DNA of 22,678 nt, from NCBI GenBank assembly GCA_020853995.1, contig JADYXV010000032.1, forward strand, positions 1 through 22,678, written 5' to 3'. The notes beneath the pieces were generated by a model. The model was not told the DNA's origin. It was given only the letters and a program-made list of their open reading frames with translations, and did not search any database. Position numbers and translations under genes: made by a program. Of this stretch, positions 6,961-13,808 are shown in pieces. The DNA is from Novosphingobium sp. (GTDB taxonomy: Bacteria; Pseudomonadota; Alphaproteobacteria; Sphingomonadales; Sphingomonadaceae). Each line of letters begins with the position of its first letter. Within the stretch, counting starts at the first letter, position 1.

Positions 6961-8649
6961 ATGAAATTTGATGCCATCGTAGTCGGCTCGGGCATGAGCG
7001 GCGCCATCGCTGCCAAGGAACTGTGCGAACGCGGCCTAAAGGTGCTGGTGCTTGAACGCGGCAAGAATATCGACCCGTCGGAAGATTTTACCGACATGGT
7101 GATGCCGTGGGATTACAAGAACAACAACATGGTCCCCGAGGACGAGATTGCGCGCGACTATGCCGTGCAAAGCCAGTGCTATGCCTTCAATGAAACCACC
7201 AAGCATTTCTGGGTGAAGGACAGCGAGCACCCCTATTCCACGCCGGAAGACAAGCCGTTCACCTGGATCAGGGGCTATCATGTCGGCGGTCGGTCAATCA
7301 TGTGGGGCCGCCAGACCTATCGCATGTCGGAAATGGACTTCGAGGCCAACGCCAAGGATGGCTATGGTTGCGATTGGCCGATCCGTTACAACGATCTGGC
7401 TCCGTGGTACGATCACATTGAAAAGTTTATCGGCGTAGCCGGATCAAACGAAGGGCTGCCGCAATTGCCCGATGGCCAGTTCTTGCCGCCTTGGGAAATG
7501 AATGACGCTGAAAAGCTGTTCAAGGCGCGGGTCGAACAGAAGTTTGCCGGGCGCAAGGTGATCATTGGCCGCAATGCAAACCTGTCAGTGGCGCAACCCC
7601 ATCACATCGAACTGGGTCGGGGTGATTGCCAGAACCGGTCCATCTGTGAACGCGGGTGCAGCTTTGGCGCGATGCATTCCAGCCTTTCGTCTTCGCTGCC
7701 CGCAGCGCGCAGAACGGGCAATCTTACGCTGATCACCGACGCGATCGTGCACAGCGTTATCCAGGATCCGAAAACGGGCAAGGCCACCGGTGTGCGCGTC
7801 ATCGACCAGAACACCAAAGTTGGCAAAACATACGAAGCCAAGATCATTTTCCTTAATGCCTCGACCATCGGCACGGCGCAGATCCTGCTGGGATCGGCCA
7901 ACGAACAAAACCCGCGCGGCCTTGCCAACGGATCTGATCAGGTTGGCCGCAACTTGATGGATCACACTTATGGTTTGGCAACGGTGGGCGTATTGCCTGA
8001 TGGTCCCAACACTTTTGCCCGAGGCCGCAGGCCAACAGGCCTGTATATCCCGCGCTATCGCAACGTCACAGAAGAAGCTGACGGATATGTCCGGGGTTAT
8101 GGCTTCCAGGGGGGCTTGAGCCGCAGCGGAGGGCGTCCTAGTGCAACATCATCGGGCATTGGTGCCGAGCTGAAAGAAAAAGCCCGCAAGTTCGGCCCAT
8201 GGACGGTATTCATTTCCGGCTTTGGTGAAATGCTGCCCAATCCTGAAAACCGCGTGACACTTCACCCCACACGCAAGGATAAATGGGGCTTTGCCATCCC
8301 GCATATCGAATGCGCCATCGGCCCGAACGAACGCAAGATGGCACAGCATATTCTGGCTGACGGCAGGGCTATGGTAGAAGCTGCAGGTGCCACAGTGGTG
8401 CATCAGGCTACAGAACCCGGCACTCCGGGACTTGGGATTCACGAAATGGGCACGGCACGGATGGGCCACGATCCCAAGACGTCAGTGCTGAACCGGTTCA
8501 ATCAGGCCCATGAAGTGCCGAACCTGTTCTGCACAGACGGCGCGGCCATGAGTTCATCCGGCTGCCAGAACCCGTCGTTGACTTACATGGCCTTGTCGGC
8601 CCGCGCGGCAAACCACGCGGTTGAACTGCTAAAAGAAGCGAAGCTGTAA
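6961..8649 (+). CDS. GMC family FAD dehydrogenase (glucoside/gluconate dehydrogenase large subunit type)
   Basis: The product has 562 residues. The dinucleotide-binding motif is at the N-terminus (VVGSGMSGAIAAKEL and VLVLERG). The GMC C-terminal signature carries the probable catalytic pair, His494 in HEMGTARMG and Asn537 in GCQNPSLTYMALSARAA. Cys223, Cys229 and Cys233 (Cx5Cx3C, in CQNRSICERGCSFG) match the position of the cysteines that bind a 3Fe-4S cluster in bacterial FAD-glucose and glucoside 3-dehydrogenases. No signal peptide is present, so export should depend on the small subunit encoded 15 bases upstream. It would oxidise a sugar hydroxyl (C1, C2 or C3) in the periplasm and pass electrons to the respiratory chain. 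It is the last gene of the operon; a repeat-rich gap follows. Confidence 0.88.
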   Translation: MKFDAIVVGSGMSGAIAAKELCERGLKVLVLERGKNIDPSEDFTDMVMPWDYKNNNMVPEDEIARDYAVQSQCYAFNETTKHFWVKDSEHPYSTPEDKPFTWIRGYHVGGRSIMWGRQTYRMSEMDFEANAKDGYGCDWPIRYNDLAPWYDHIEKFIGVAGSNEGLPQLPDGQFLPPWEMNDAEKLFKARVEQKFAGRKVIIGRNANLSVAQPHHIELGRGDCQNRSICERGCSFGAMHSSLSSSLPAARRTGNLTLITDAIVHSVIQDPKTGKATGVRVIDQNTKVGKTYEAKIIFLNASTIGTAQILLGSANEQNPRGLANGSDQVGRNLMDHTYGLATVGVLPDGPNTFARGRRPTGLYIPRYRNVTEEADGYVRGYGFQGGLSRSGGRPSATSSGIGAELKEKARKFGPWTVFISGFGEMLPNPENRVTLHPTRKDKWGFAIPHIECAIGPNERKMAQHILADGRAMVEAAGATVVHQATEPGTPGLGIHEMGTARMGHDPKTSVLNRFNQAHEVPNLFCTDGAAMSSSGCQNPSLTYMALSARAANHAVELLKEAKL

Positions 8650-8705
8650 AGCTGGCTGAAACAGGGTAACCTAGAGCGCTTTCCGACCAATCTGGATCAC
8701 CGTGA

Positions 8706-8801
8706 TTGACGCAGGAAGCCTCTCGGCAAGGCACCTTGTGCAGGGCGGGCTGGTTGCCCGTCCAAGCAAGGTAACGCTGTCCGAGGGGCTTCCTGCGTCA
8801 A
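8706..8801. repeat. 21-bp stem hairpin inside the composite element
   Basis: TTGACGCAGGAAGCC at 8706-8720 (continuing to 8726) pairs with CCGAGGGGCTTCCTGCGTCA (8781-8800, continuing to 8801). Twenty of 21 positions match, and the single mismatch becomes a wobble pair in RNA on one strand. The loop is 54 bases and contains a GGGC/GCCC pair of its own. No T run follows, so this is not a standard Rho-independent terminator. Confidence 0.75.
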
Positions 8802-8820
8802 ACCCTTTGGGGCGGGCCCC

Positions 8821-8899
8821 TTTTGGCCGATTGCTGCGTCTTTCGTCGGTCACTATGCGACGGCATGGCTCCCTCCTCAATCCTTGCACTCGGCCAAAA
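8821..8899. repeat. 10-bp stem hairpin with smaller inner stem
   Basis: TTTTGGCCGA (8821-8830) is perfectly complementary to TCGGCCAAAA (8890-8899). Within its loop, CGTCG (8844-8848) pairs with CGACG (8858-8862). Together with the preceding 21-bp hairpin and the 35-base arms, this gives a cloverleaf-like fold. Confidence 0.55.
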
Positions 8900-9000
8900 T
8901 CGGCTCCGTCACGGTGAGCCAGATTGGTCTGAAAGCGCTCTAGCGCGTTTGCGAAGGTTACCCTGTCAGGGCTGGTGCACGATTTGGCGTGCTGGTGGCG

Positions 9001-10314
9001 TCAGGTCCGGTTGATCAGGTTCTCGCACCATTCCTGGCGGCCGGATTGCCGCACAGGCGCAAGGTTCTGGCCCACGGCGAAGTCTGCAATCTGGGCCAGA
9101 GTGGTGCCATCTGCGTGAATCTGGCGGCCCAACTGCCCTTGCCATCCTGCATAGCGCTGGTCACGGAATGCATCGAGCTTGCCGTCTTCAACAACAGCTG
9201 CTGCCTTGATCAGGGCATGCGCAATTGTGTCTATGCCGCCAATGTGACCATGAAATAAGTCAACTGCATCAATCGATTGGCGGCGGACTTTGGCATCAAA
9301 GTTGAAGCCACCATCGCTGAATCCGCCTGCCCGGATCAATTCAAGCATGGCCAGCGTCAGCTCTTCGACCGAATTGGGGAATTGGTCAGTATCCCAACCA
9401 TTCTGGTGATCACCGCGATTAGCATCAATCGATCCGAAGATTCCCAAAGCGCGGGCCATTGCCAATTCATGTTCGAAGGTATGGCCTGAAAGCGTCGCGT
9501 GATTGGCCTCGATGTTGACCTTCACTTCGTTTTCAAGGCCGAAGCGCTTCAGGAAACCGTAGACGGTCTGCGTGTCGAAATCGTACTGATGCTTGGTCGG
9601 TTCATGCGGCTTGGGTTCGATCAGGATCGTACCCTTGAAGCCGATGCGGTGCTTGTGATCGACCACACGGCTGAGGAACCGGCCGAAGTTTTCCTGTTCA
9701 ATGCCAAGATCGGTGTTCAGGATGGTGTCATAGCCTTCACGACCGCCCCAAAGCACATAATTGGCACCGCCCAAACGATGCGTCGCTTCGAGAGCATCGC
9801 GCACTTGCGAGGCTCCCCATGCCCAGACTTCCGGATCAGGATTGGTCGCAGCGCCTGCCATATAGCGCGGGTGACCAAACAGATTGGCCGTTCCCCACAG
9901 CAGCTTGCGGCCGTGCTGCGTCTGCAATTCCTCAAGGTGATCAACCGCTTGGGCAAAGCTTTTGCGAAAGTCTGTGATGCTCTCGGCTTCGGCCATTACA
10001 TCAACGTCGTGGAAGCAATAGAACGGCACATCCAGCTTTTCGACAAATGCCAGGGCCGCTTCGCGTTTGGCTTTGGCCGCCACGGCATCGTTGGGGCCGG
10101 TCAGCCAGGGGCGGGTAAACGTGCCTGCGCCAAACACATCACTGCCCGGCCAGCAGAACGTGTGCCACATGCACACGGCAAAGCGCAGGTGGTCTTCCAT
10201 GCGTTTGCCCAGAACAACACGGTCCTTGTCGTACCAGCGATAGGCAAGATCATTGGTGCTATCGGGTCCTTCATAACGGACAGTCGCAAATTCGGCGAAA
10301 TAATCGGCAGACAT
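9001..10314 (-). CDS. xylA: Xylose isomerase (class II)
   Basis: It converts D-xylose to D-xylulose in the cytoplasm with divalent metal ions. The product has 437 residues from ATG at 10314 (MSADYFAEF), the usual size for class II enzymes. AAAGGAA lies just upstream as the ribosome binding site, which disfavours a TTG at 10329. Conserved parts are YEGPDSTNDLAYRWY, WHTFCWPGSDVFG, the catalytic His102/Asp105 in FYCFHDVDV, GGREGYDTILNTD, ILIEPKPHEPTKHQYDFD, EANHATLSGHTFEHE, and DANRGDHQNGWDTDQFP. It lies 11 bases downstream of xylB, a typical order for a xylBA operon. Its 3' end faces the composite repeat element. Confidence 0.97.
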   Translation of the reverse strand: MSADYFAEFATVRYEGPDSTNDLAYRWYDKDRVVLGKRMEDHLRFAVCMWHTFCWPGSDVFGAGTFTRPWLTGPNDAVAAKAKREAALAFVEKLDVPFYCFHDVDVMAEAESITDFRKSFAQAVDHLEELQTQHGRKLLWGTANLFGHPRYMAGAATNPDPEVWAWGASQVRDALEATHRLGGANYVLWGGREGYDTILNTDLGIEQENFGRFLSRVVDHKHRIGFKGTILIEPKPHEPTKHQYDFDTQTVYGFLKRFGLENEVKVNIEANHATLSGHTFEHELAMARALGIFGSIDANRGDHQNGWDTDQFPNSVEELTLAMLELIRAGGFSDGGFNFDAKVRRQSIDAVDLFHGHIGGIDTIAHALIKAAAVVEDGKLDAFRDQRYAGWQGQLGRQIHADGTTLAQIADFAVGQNLAPVRQSGRQEWCENLINRT

Positions 10315-10325
10315 CAGGGTTCCTT

Positions 10326-11765
10326 TCAAAGTGGGCGAACCGCGCCATAGGCGGCACGAAAAGCAGCGCGTTTGGGTGCAAGGCGTTCGGCCAGCACGGG
10401 ATCGGGTTCAATGGAATGGCGCAACGCCGGACGGGTGCAGACGTCGGCGGTGTCAGCGCCCGTGACGGCAATTTGCGCGAGCTTTGCGGCGCCAAGCGCC
10501 GGGCCAACTTCCCCGCCTTCAAGATAATTCAATTGCACGCCCAGCACCGACGCCAGAATCTTGCCCCAGTGCTGTGAACGTGCGCCGCCGCCGATCACGG
10601 ACATCGCTTCGATTACCGTTCCCGCTTCACGCAAGGCGTCAAGCCCGTCGGCATGGGCGAAGGCGATGCCTTCCAGCACCGCCGAGGCGAGGCGCGCGGC
10701 ATCGGTGTCATTATCGATCCGCAAGAACGCGCCGCGCACGGCGGGATCATTGTGCGGGGTGCGTTCACCCGACAAATACGGCAGGAACAACTCCGGCCCG
10801 CAATCGGCGCCGGCCTGTTCCGCCAGGGCCAAAAGTGTTGGAACGTCGTTTCCGGTCAATCGCGCTGCCCAATCAAGGCAGCTTGCCGCCGACAAATGCA
10901 CAGACATCTGATGCCAAAGCCCCGGCAGCGCATGGCAGAATGCGTGGACAGCGCGCGCAGGATTGGGTTGAAAGCGGGCGGTCGTAACGAAGATGACGCC
11001 CGATGTGCCGAGCGAAAGCAGCGCATCGCCATCAGCAATGACGCCCACACCGACAGCGCCCGCCGCATTATCGCCGCCGCCTGCTGCCACAGGCACACGG
11101 CCCATGCCCCATCGCGCCGCCGTAGCAGAAGACAATGCGCCGGTTATCGCGGTTCCTTCAAACAGGCGGGGCATGTGATCGCGCGTCAGACCGGTGGCAG
11201 CCAGCATGGCTTCGGACCAATCACGCGCCGCCACGTCCAGCCACAGGGTTCCGGCGCTGTCTGCCATGTCAGACGCTTTTTCTCCGGTCAGGCAAAGACG
11301 CACGTAATCCTTGGGCAGCAGCACGCTGCGCACTTGGGCAAAGACATCGGGTTCATGGCGGCGCACCCATGCAAGCTTTGGCGCGGTGAAGCCGGGCATC
11401 GCGATGTTGCCGGTAATGGTGCGGGTCCTTGGCTCGATCAGCTCAAGTTCTGCGCATTCGGCAAAGCTGCGACCGTCGTTCCACAAAATGGCAGGGCGCA
11501 GCGGCCGGTCATCTGCGCCAAGCAGGGTGGCGCCGTGCATTTGTCCGGCAAGGCCGATACCAAGGACGGCAGCGCGTAAAGCAGGGTCAAGCGCCAGCAC
11601 TGCGGCTTCGGTGGCACGAACCCAGTCGTCCGGGTCCTGTTCTGACCACAGTGGTGCCGGGCGTAAAACAGTCAAAGGTGCGCTGGCTTGTGCCAGAACA
11701 GCGCCTGATGGTGCGATAATCACCGCCTTCACGCCGGACGTGCCAACGTCGATCCCCAAGAACAC
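10326..11765 (-). CDS. xylB: Xylulokinase
   Basis: It phosphorylates D-xylulose with ATP to xylulose 5-phosphate for the pentose phosphate pathway. The product has 479 residues and starts with GTG at 11765, preceded by GGGAGAG at a suitable distance. FGGY-kinase features in order: LGIDVGTSGVKAV at the N-terminus, GLAGQMHGA, ILWNDGRS, PKDYVRLCLTG, GGGDNAAGAVGVG (catalytic Asp), LLSLGTSGVIF, LPYLSGERTPHNDP, VIGGGARS, and GPALGAAKLA near the end. It is the first gene of the minus-strand xylBA operon and is divergent from a LacI-family regulator, which probably controls it. Confidence 0.95.
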   Translation of the reverse strand: MFLGIDVGTSGVKAVIIAPSGAVLAQASAPLTVLRPAPLWSEQDPDDWVRATEAAVLALDPALRAAVLGIGLAGQMHGATLLGADDRPLRPAILWNDGRSFAECAELELIEPRTRTITGNIAMPGFTAPKLAWVRRHEPDVFAQVRSVLLPKDYVRLCLTGEKASDMADSAGTLWLDVAARDWSEAMLAATGLTRDHMPRLFEGTAITGALSSATAARWGMGRVPVAAGGGDNAAGAVGVGVIADGDALLSLGTSGVIFVTTARFQPNPARAVHAFCHALPGLWHQMSVHLSAASCLDWAARLTGNDVPTLLALAEQAGADCGPELFLPYLSGERTPHNDPAVRGAFLRIDNDTDAARLASAVLEGIAFAHADGLDALREAGTVIEAMSVIGGGARSQHWGKILASVLGVQLNYLEGGEVGPALGAAKLAQIAVTGADTADVCTRPALRHSIEPDPVLAERLAPKRAAFRAAYGAVRPL

Positions 11766-11800
11766 TGCGCCGCTCTCCCATGACTGTTCTTGTGTCGCAA

Positions 11801-11813
11801 GATAGCGCTAACA
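11801..11813. promoter_or_regulatory. LacI-type operator candidate between xylB and the regulator
   Basis: GATAGCGCTAACA has the perfect 8-base core TAGCGCTA (11803-11810). It resembles the TGTTAGCGCTA-type xylose-responsive sites I recall from Caulobacter. It lies 36-48 bases upstream of the xylB start and 41-53 upstream of the regulator start, a place suited to controlling both. Confidence 0.5.
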
Positions 11814-11822
11814 TTGTTTGAC

Positions 11823-11834
11823 TGGCAAGTGCCA
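11823..11834. promoter_or_regulatory. Second palindrome between xylB and the regulator
   Basis: TGGCA AG TGCCA is a perfect 5-bp palindrome with a two-base centre. Its centre is 22 bases from that of the AGCGCT site, about two helical turns, so both could be bound on one DNA face. Confidence 0.35.
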
Positions 11835-11853
11835 ATCGTGTCACAGGCTGAAC

Positions 11854-12954
11854 ATGACGATACGGACCCGCAAGCCCAGATCCGGAACGCGCGGCCCTAC
11901 GGTAGCCGATGTCGCCCGCCATGCCGGGGTTTCGCCGATGACCGTTTCGCGCGTGATCAATTCCGAACCAACTGTCCTTCCCGCAACGTGTGAAAAAGTG
12001 ACGGCCGCGATCGAAGCGCTGGGCTATGTACCCAACCCTGCCGCACGCAGTCTGGCAGGCGGGCGGCAATGCAGGATAGCGTTGCTCCATGCGAACCCCA
12101 GCGCCGCCTATCTCAGCGAATTTTTGATGGGGAGCCTTGCCCAGGCCAGCCAGTTCGACGTGCAGTTGATTGTCGAACATTGCGACATTGCCCCAAGCCC
12201 TGCAGAACTGGTGCGAAAATTGGCAGGGCATAGGGTTGATGCTGTGCTTTTGCCGCCGCCGCTTTGCGATGATGCGGCTTTGCTGGCGGCGCTGCAAAAG
12301 GCCGGTCTGCCGATGGCCCAGATCGCCACCGGACAGGCAGTCGATTTCGCCCATGCGCTGACGATCGACGATGAAGCGGCCGCATATGCCATGACGCAGC
12401 ATCTCATCACCCTTGGACATCAACGCATAGGGTTTGTTCAAGGCGCCTGCGACCAGACCGCCAGCGCTTTGCGCCGTGCCGGTTACGTACGGGCCTTGGC
12501 AGAGGCCGGGCTGGCGTTGGCCGACGATCTGCTGGTTCAGGGCGATTTCACTTATCGCTCCGGTCTTGCCTGCGCCGAGAGCCTCTTGGCTCTTCCTGAT
12601 CGCCCGACTGCCATTTTTGCCAGCAATGACGACATGGCCGCCGCAGCCGTTGCAGTGGCCCACCGGCACGGTCTGGATGTGCCGCGCGATTTATCCGTTG
12701 CCGGTTTTGATAATAGCGCGATGTCGACAACGATCTGGCCGGAATTGACCACGATAGACCAGCCTGTGGCAGAAATGGCGCGGCAAGCCACCGCCATCCT
12801 TGCAGAAGCCGTCCGCAACCGCACAAACTTGCCAGACAAGCCTGTGCAACATGTCCGGTTGGCATTCCAATTGCTGTGCCGAGCGTCCGCAGGGCCTCTT
12901 GCATCAAAACCGGGGGGCAACGTCAGCCCGAGGTTGGGCGGTGCCGAAGTGTAG
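11854..12954 (+). CDS. LacI family transcriptional regulator, probable xylose/pentoside regulator
   Basis: The product has 366 residues from ATG 11854, with AGG six bases upstream; a TTG at 11818 is less likely. The N-terminal helix-turn-helix is PTVADVARHAGVSPMTVSRV, followed by the hinge GYVPNPAARSLAGGR. The sugar-binding domain runs from about residue 68 (IALLHANPS) and contains the family's ITLGHQRIGFV, AIFASNDDMAAAAV and LSVAGFDNSAMST. It should repress xylBA without inducer. Position (divergent from xylB, 88 bases apart) argues for a xylose or xyloside effector. An AGCGCT-centred site is also found upstream of the hydrolase gene at 13809, so a wider regulon is possible. The tail after about residue 345 looks unstructured. 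Confidence 0.9.
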   Translation: MTIRTRKPRSGTRGPTVADVARHAGVSPMTVSRVINSEPTVLPATCEKVTAAIEALGYVPNPAARSLAGGRQCRIALLHANPSAAYLSEFLMGSLAQASQFDVQLIVEHCDIAPSPAELVRKLAGHRVDAVLLPPPLCDDAALLAALQKAGLPMAQIATGQAVDFAHALTIDDEAAAYAMTQHLITLGHQRIGFVQGACDQTASALRRAGYVRALAEAGLALADDLLVQGDFTYRSGLACAESLLALPDRPTAIFASNDDMAAAAVAVAHRHGLDVPRDLSVAGFDNSAMSTTIWPELTTIDQPVAEMARQATAILAEAVRNRTNLPDKPVQHVRLAFQLLCRASAGPLASKPGGNVSPRLGGAEV

Positions 12955-13001
12955 CGTGAAGGGCTTGATTTGACGGGATGATCAGGATCGGGCCAACGCC
13001 T

Positions 13002-13673
13002 TCAATTGTAGAACTCGCTTTCAATCCGGACCAGCGTTTCGAAGCCGTCGCCGATGTGTTTGCGCATGGCGCGTTCAGCCCCTTCGGCATCGCCAGCGAC
13101 GATCAAGGCCAGCATGGCGCGATGATCTGCATTGGCGATGTTGAGACGCGCATCATCGTAAAAGCTTTCAAATAGCAGGCGGTGGATCGGCACGTTGAGG
13201 CGCTGCAGGTGATCTGCGATGACCTTGTTGCCGGAACCGTCCACGATCAGGCGGTGCCATTCGTTGTTGAGCCGGCCGAAGCGATCAGGCGCGCGGTCCT
13301 CTACGCAGGCATCAAGCTGGGTTTGCAGGGCTTGCAAACGCTCGATGATGGCCGGACTGGCGTTGGCGGTGAAGTCATGCATCGCCATTCCTTCCAGCGC
13401 CATGCGCGCGCGATAGATCTGGCGAACTTCGTCGAGCGTAGAACTGCGCACCGAGGCGCCACGGAACTCTTCGATTTCGACCAGCCCTTCGCCTTCGAGG
13501 CGTTTGAGAGCTTCGCGCACTTTTGACCGGCTCGCGCCCGTTTGGCGGATGATGTCGACTTCGACCAGACGCTGTCCGGGCACAAAACGGCCCGTACGGA
13601 TACGTTGGCGCACCCAGTCAGCAATTTCGGGGCCGGTTGGCGGGCGGGGGGTCTGATCGGGTGTTTCCTGCAT
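13002..13673 (-). CDS. GntR family regulator, FCD subfamily
   Basis: The 223-residue product has an N-terminal winged helix (about 13-75, RTGRFVPGQRLVEVDI, TGASRSKVREALKRLEGEGLV) and a C-terminal helical FCD ligand-binding domain (about 80-215). His140 in NEWHRLI, His184 in NADHRAM and His206 in MRKHIGDG match the metal-binding histidines of this domain, whose ligands are often carboxylic acids. It is divergent from the hydrolase/TonB receptor/TRAP/CoA-transferase operon and is most likely its regulator and its own. A 26-base palindrome starts 24 bases upstream of its start codon. The ribosome binding site is weak. It converges with the LacI-family gene, 47 bases apart, with no clear terminator between. 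Confidence 0.9.
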   Translation of the reverse strand: MQETPDQTPRPPTGPEIADWVRQRIRTGRFVPGQRLVEVDIIRQTGASRSKVREALKRLEGEGLVEIEEFRGASVRSSTLDEVRQIYRARMALEGMAMHDFTANASPAIIERLQALQTQLDACVEDRAPDRFGRLNNEWHRLIVDGSGNKVIADHLQRLNVPIHRLLFESFYDDARLNIANADHRAMLALIVAGDAEGAERAMRKHIGDGFETLVRIESEFYN

Positions 13674-13696
13674 GGGTTGTGTCTATCCAACGGAAT

Positions 13697-13722
13697 TGAC
13701 GAAATTGTCAACAATATCGTCA
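13697..13722. promoter_or_regulatory. 26-base palindrome, candidate operator of the GntR/FCD regulator
   Basis: TGACGA...TCGTCA flanks the inner ATTGTCAACAAT. All arm positions pair except one (A/A at 13703/13716), around a two-base centre. TTGT/ACAA cores of this kind are typical for FCD-type GntR operators. It lies in the divergent promoter region, between the regulator and the hydrolase gene. Confidence 0.6.
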
Positions 13723-13735
13723 GCCATTTTTTTGT

Positions 13736-13749
13736 TGTAAGCGCTTGCG
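13736..13749. promoter_or_regulatory. LacI-type operator-like site upstream of the hydrolase/TonB receptor operon
   Basis: TGTAAGCGCTTGCG has the AGCGCT core and matches the general LacI/CcpA-type pattern TGWAARCGYTWNCW at 13 of 14 positions. It lies 60 bases upstream of the probable GTG start, and shares its core with the xylB/regulator site. Confidence 0.4.
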
Positions 13750-13808
13750 ACATGAACGATCACGTTGCCAGCAATATGACGGACTTTGAACCGTTTGGGA
13801 GAGACGGT

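Larger units (their letters stand above)
8671..8943. repeat. 35-base inverted repeat arms (8671-8705 and 8909-8943)
   Basis: The left arm starts CTAGAGCGCTTTC and ends TCACCGTGA. The right arm, read on the other strand, is identical at 33 of 35 positions, differing at the 14th and 26th bases. The arms are 203 bases apart. Such length and identity cannot be chance. Confidence 0.85.
8656..8969. repeat. Composite nested inverted-repeat element between convergent genes
   Basis: Most of this 351-base gene-free gap (8650-9000) is inverted repeats. The outermost pair is ACAGGGTAACC at 8661-8671 against GGTTACCCTGT at 8956-8966, an 11-bp perfect match, with CTGA and TCAG beyond it. Inside lie a 35-base arm pair and two further hairpins, listed separately. 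The right side carries 12 extra bases (8944-8955) between the outer and second pairs. No transposase or credible coding frame is inside. It may be a MITE-like or mosaic intergenic element, or a structured RNA. It could also end transcription from both sides, as the GMC gene and xylA converge on it. No clear target-site duplication is seen. Confidence 0.7.

Noticed and set aside
8702..8917. Short open frames inside the repeat element
   Set aside because: They span the inverted repeats on both strands, lack ribosome binding sites, and give no recognisable protein.
9499..10350. 283-residue + strand open frame opposite xylA
   Set aside because: It lies entirely antisense to the strongly supported xylA gene and resembles no family; a codon-bias shadow in high-GC DNA.
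10653..11579. 308-residue + strand open frame opposite xylB
   Set aside because: Antisense to a complete xylulokinase, with low-complexity His/Arg-rich content typical of shadow frames.
11818..11846. TTGACT as a -35 element for the LacI-family gene
   Set aside because: No acceptable -10 sequence at 16-18 bases, and the hexamer overlaps the operator-like palindromes.
11587..12669. 360-residue minus-strand open frame opposite the LacI regulator and overlapping xylB
   Set aside because: The product shows no recognisable domain, and both overlapped genes have full family motifs.
13542..13808. Longer N-terminal extension of the secreted hydrolase (ATG 13752 or 13776, or further upstream)
   Set aside because: It would bury the clear signal peptide, overlap the operator sites and the GntR gene, and the GTG at 13809 has the best ribosome binding site.
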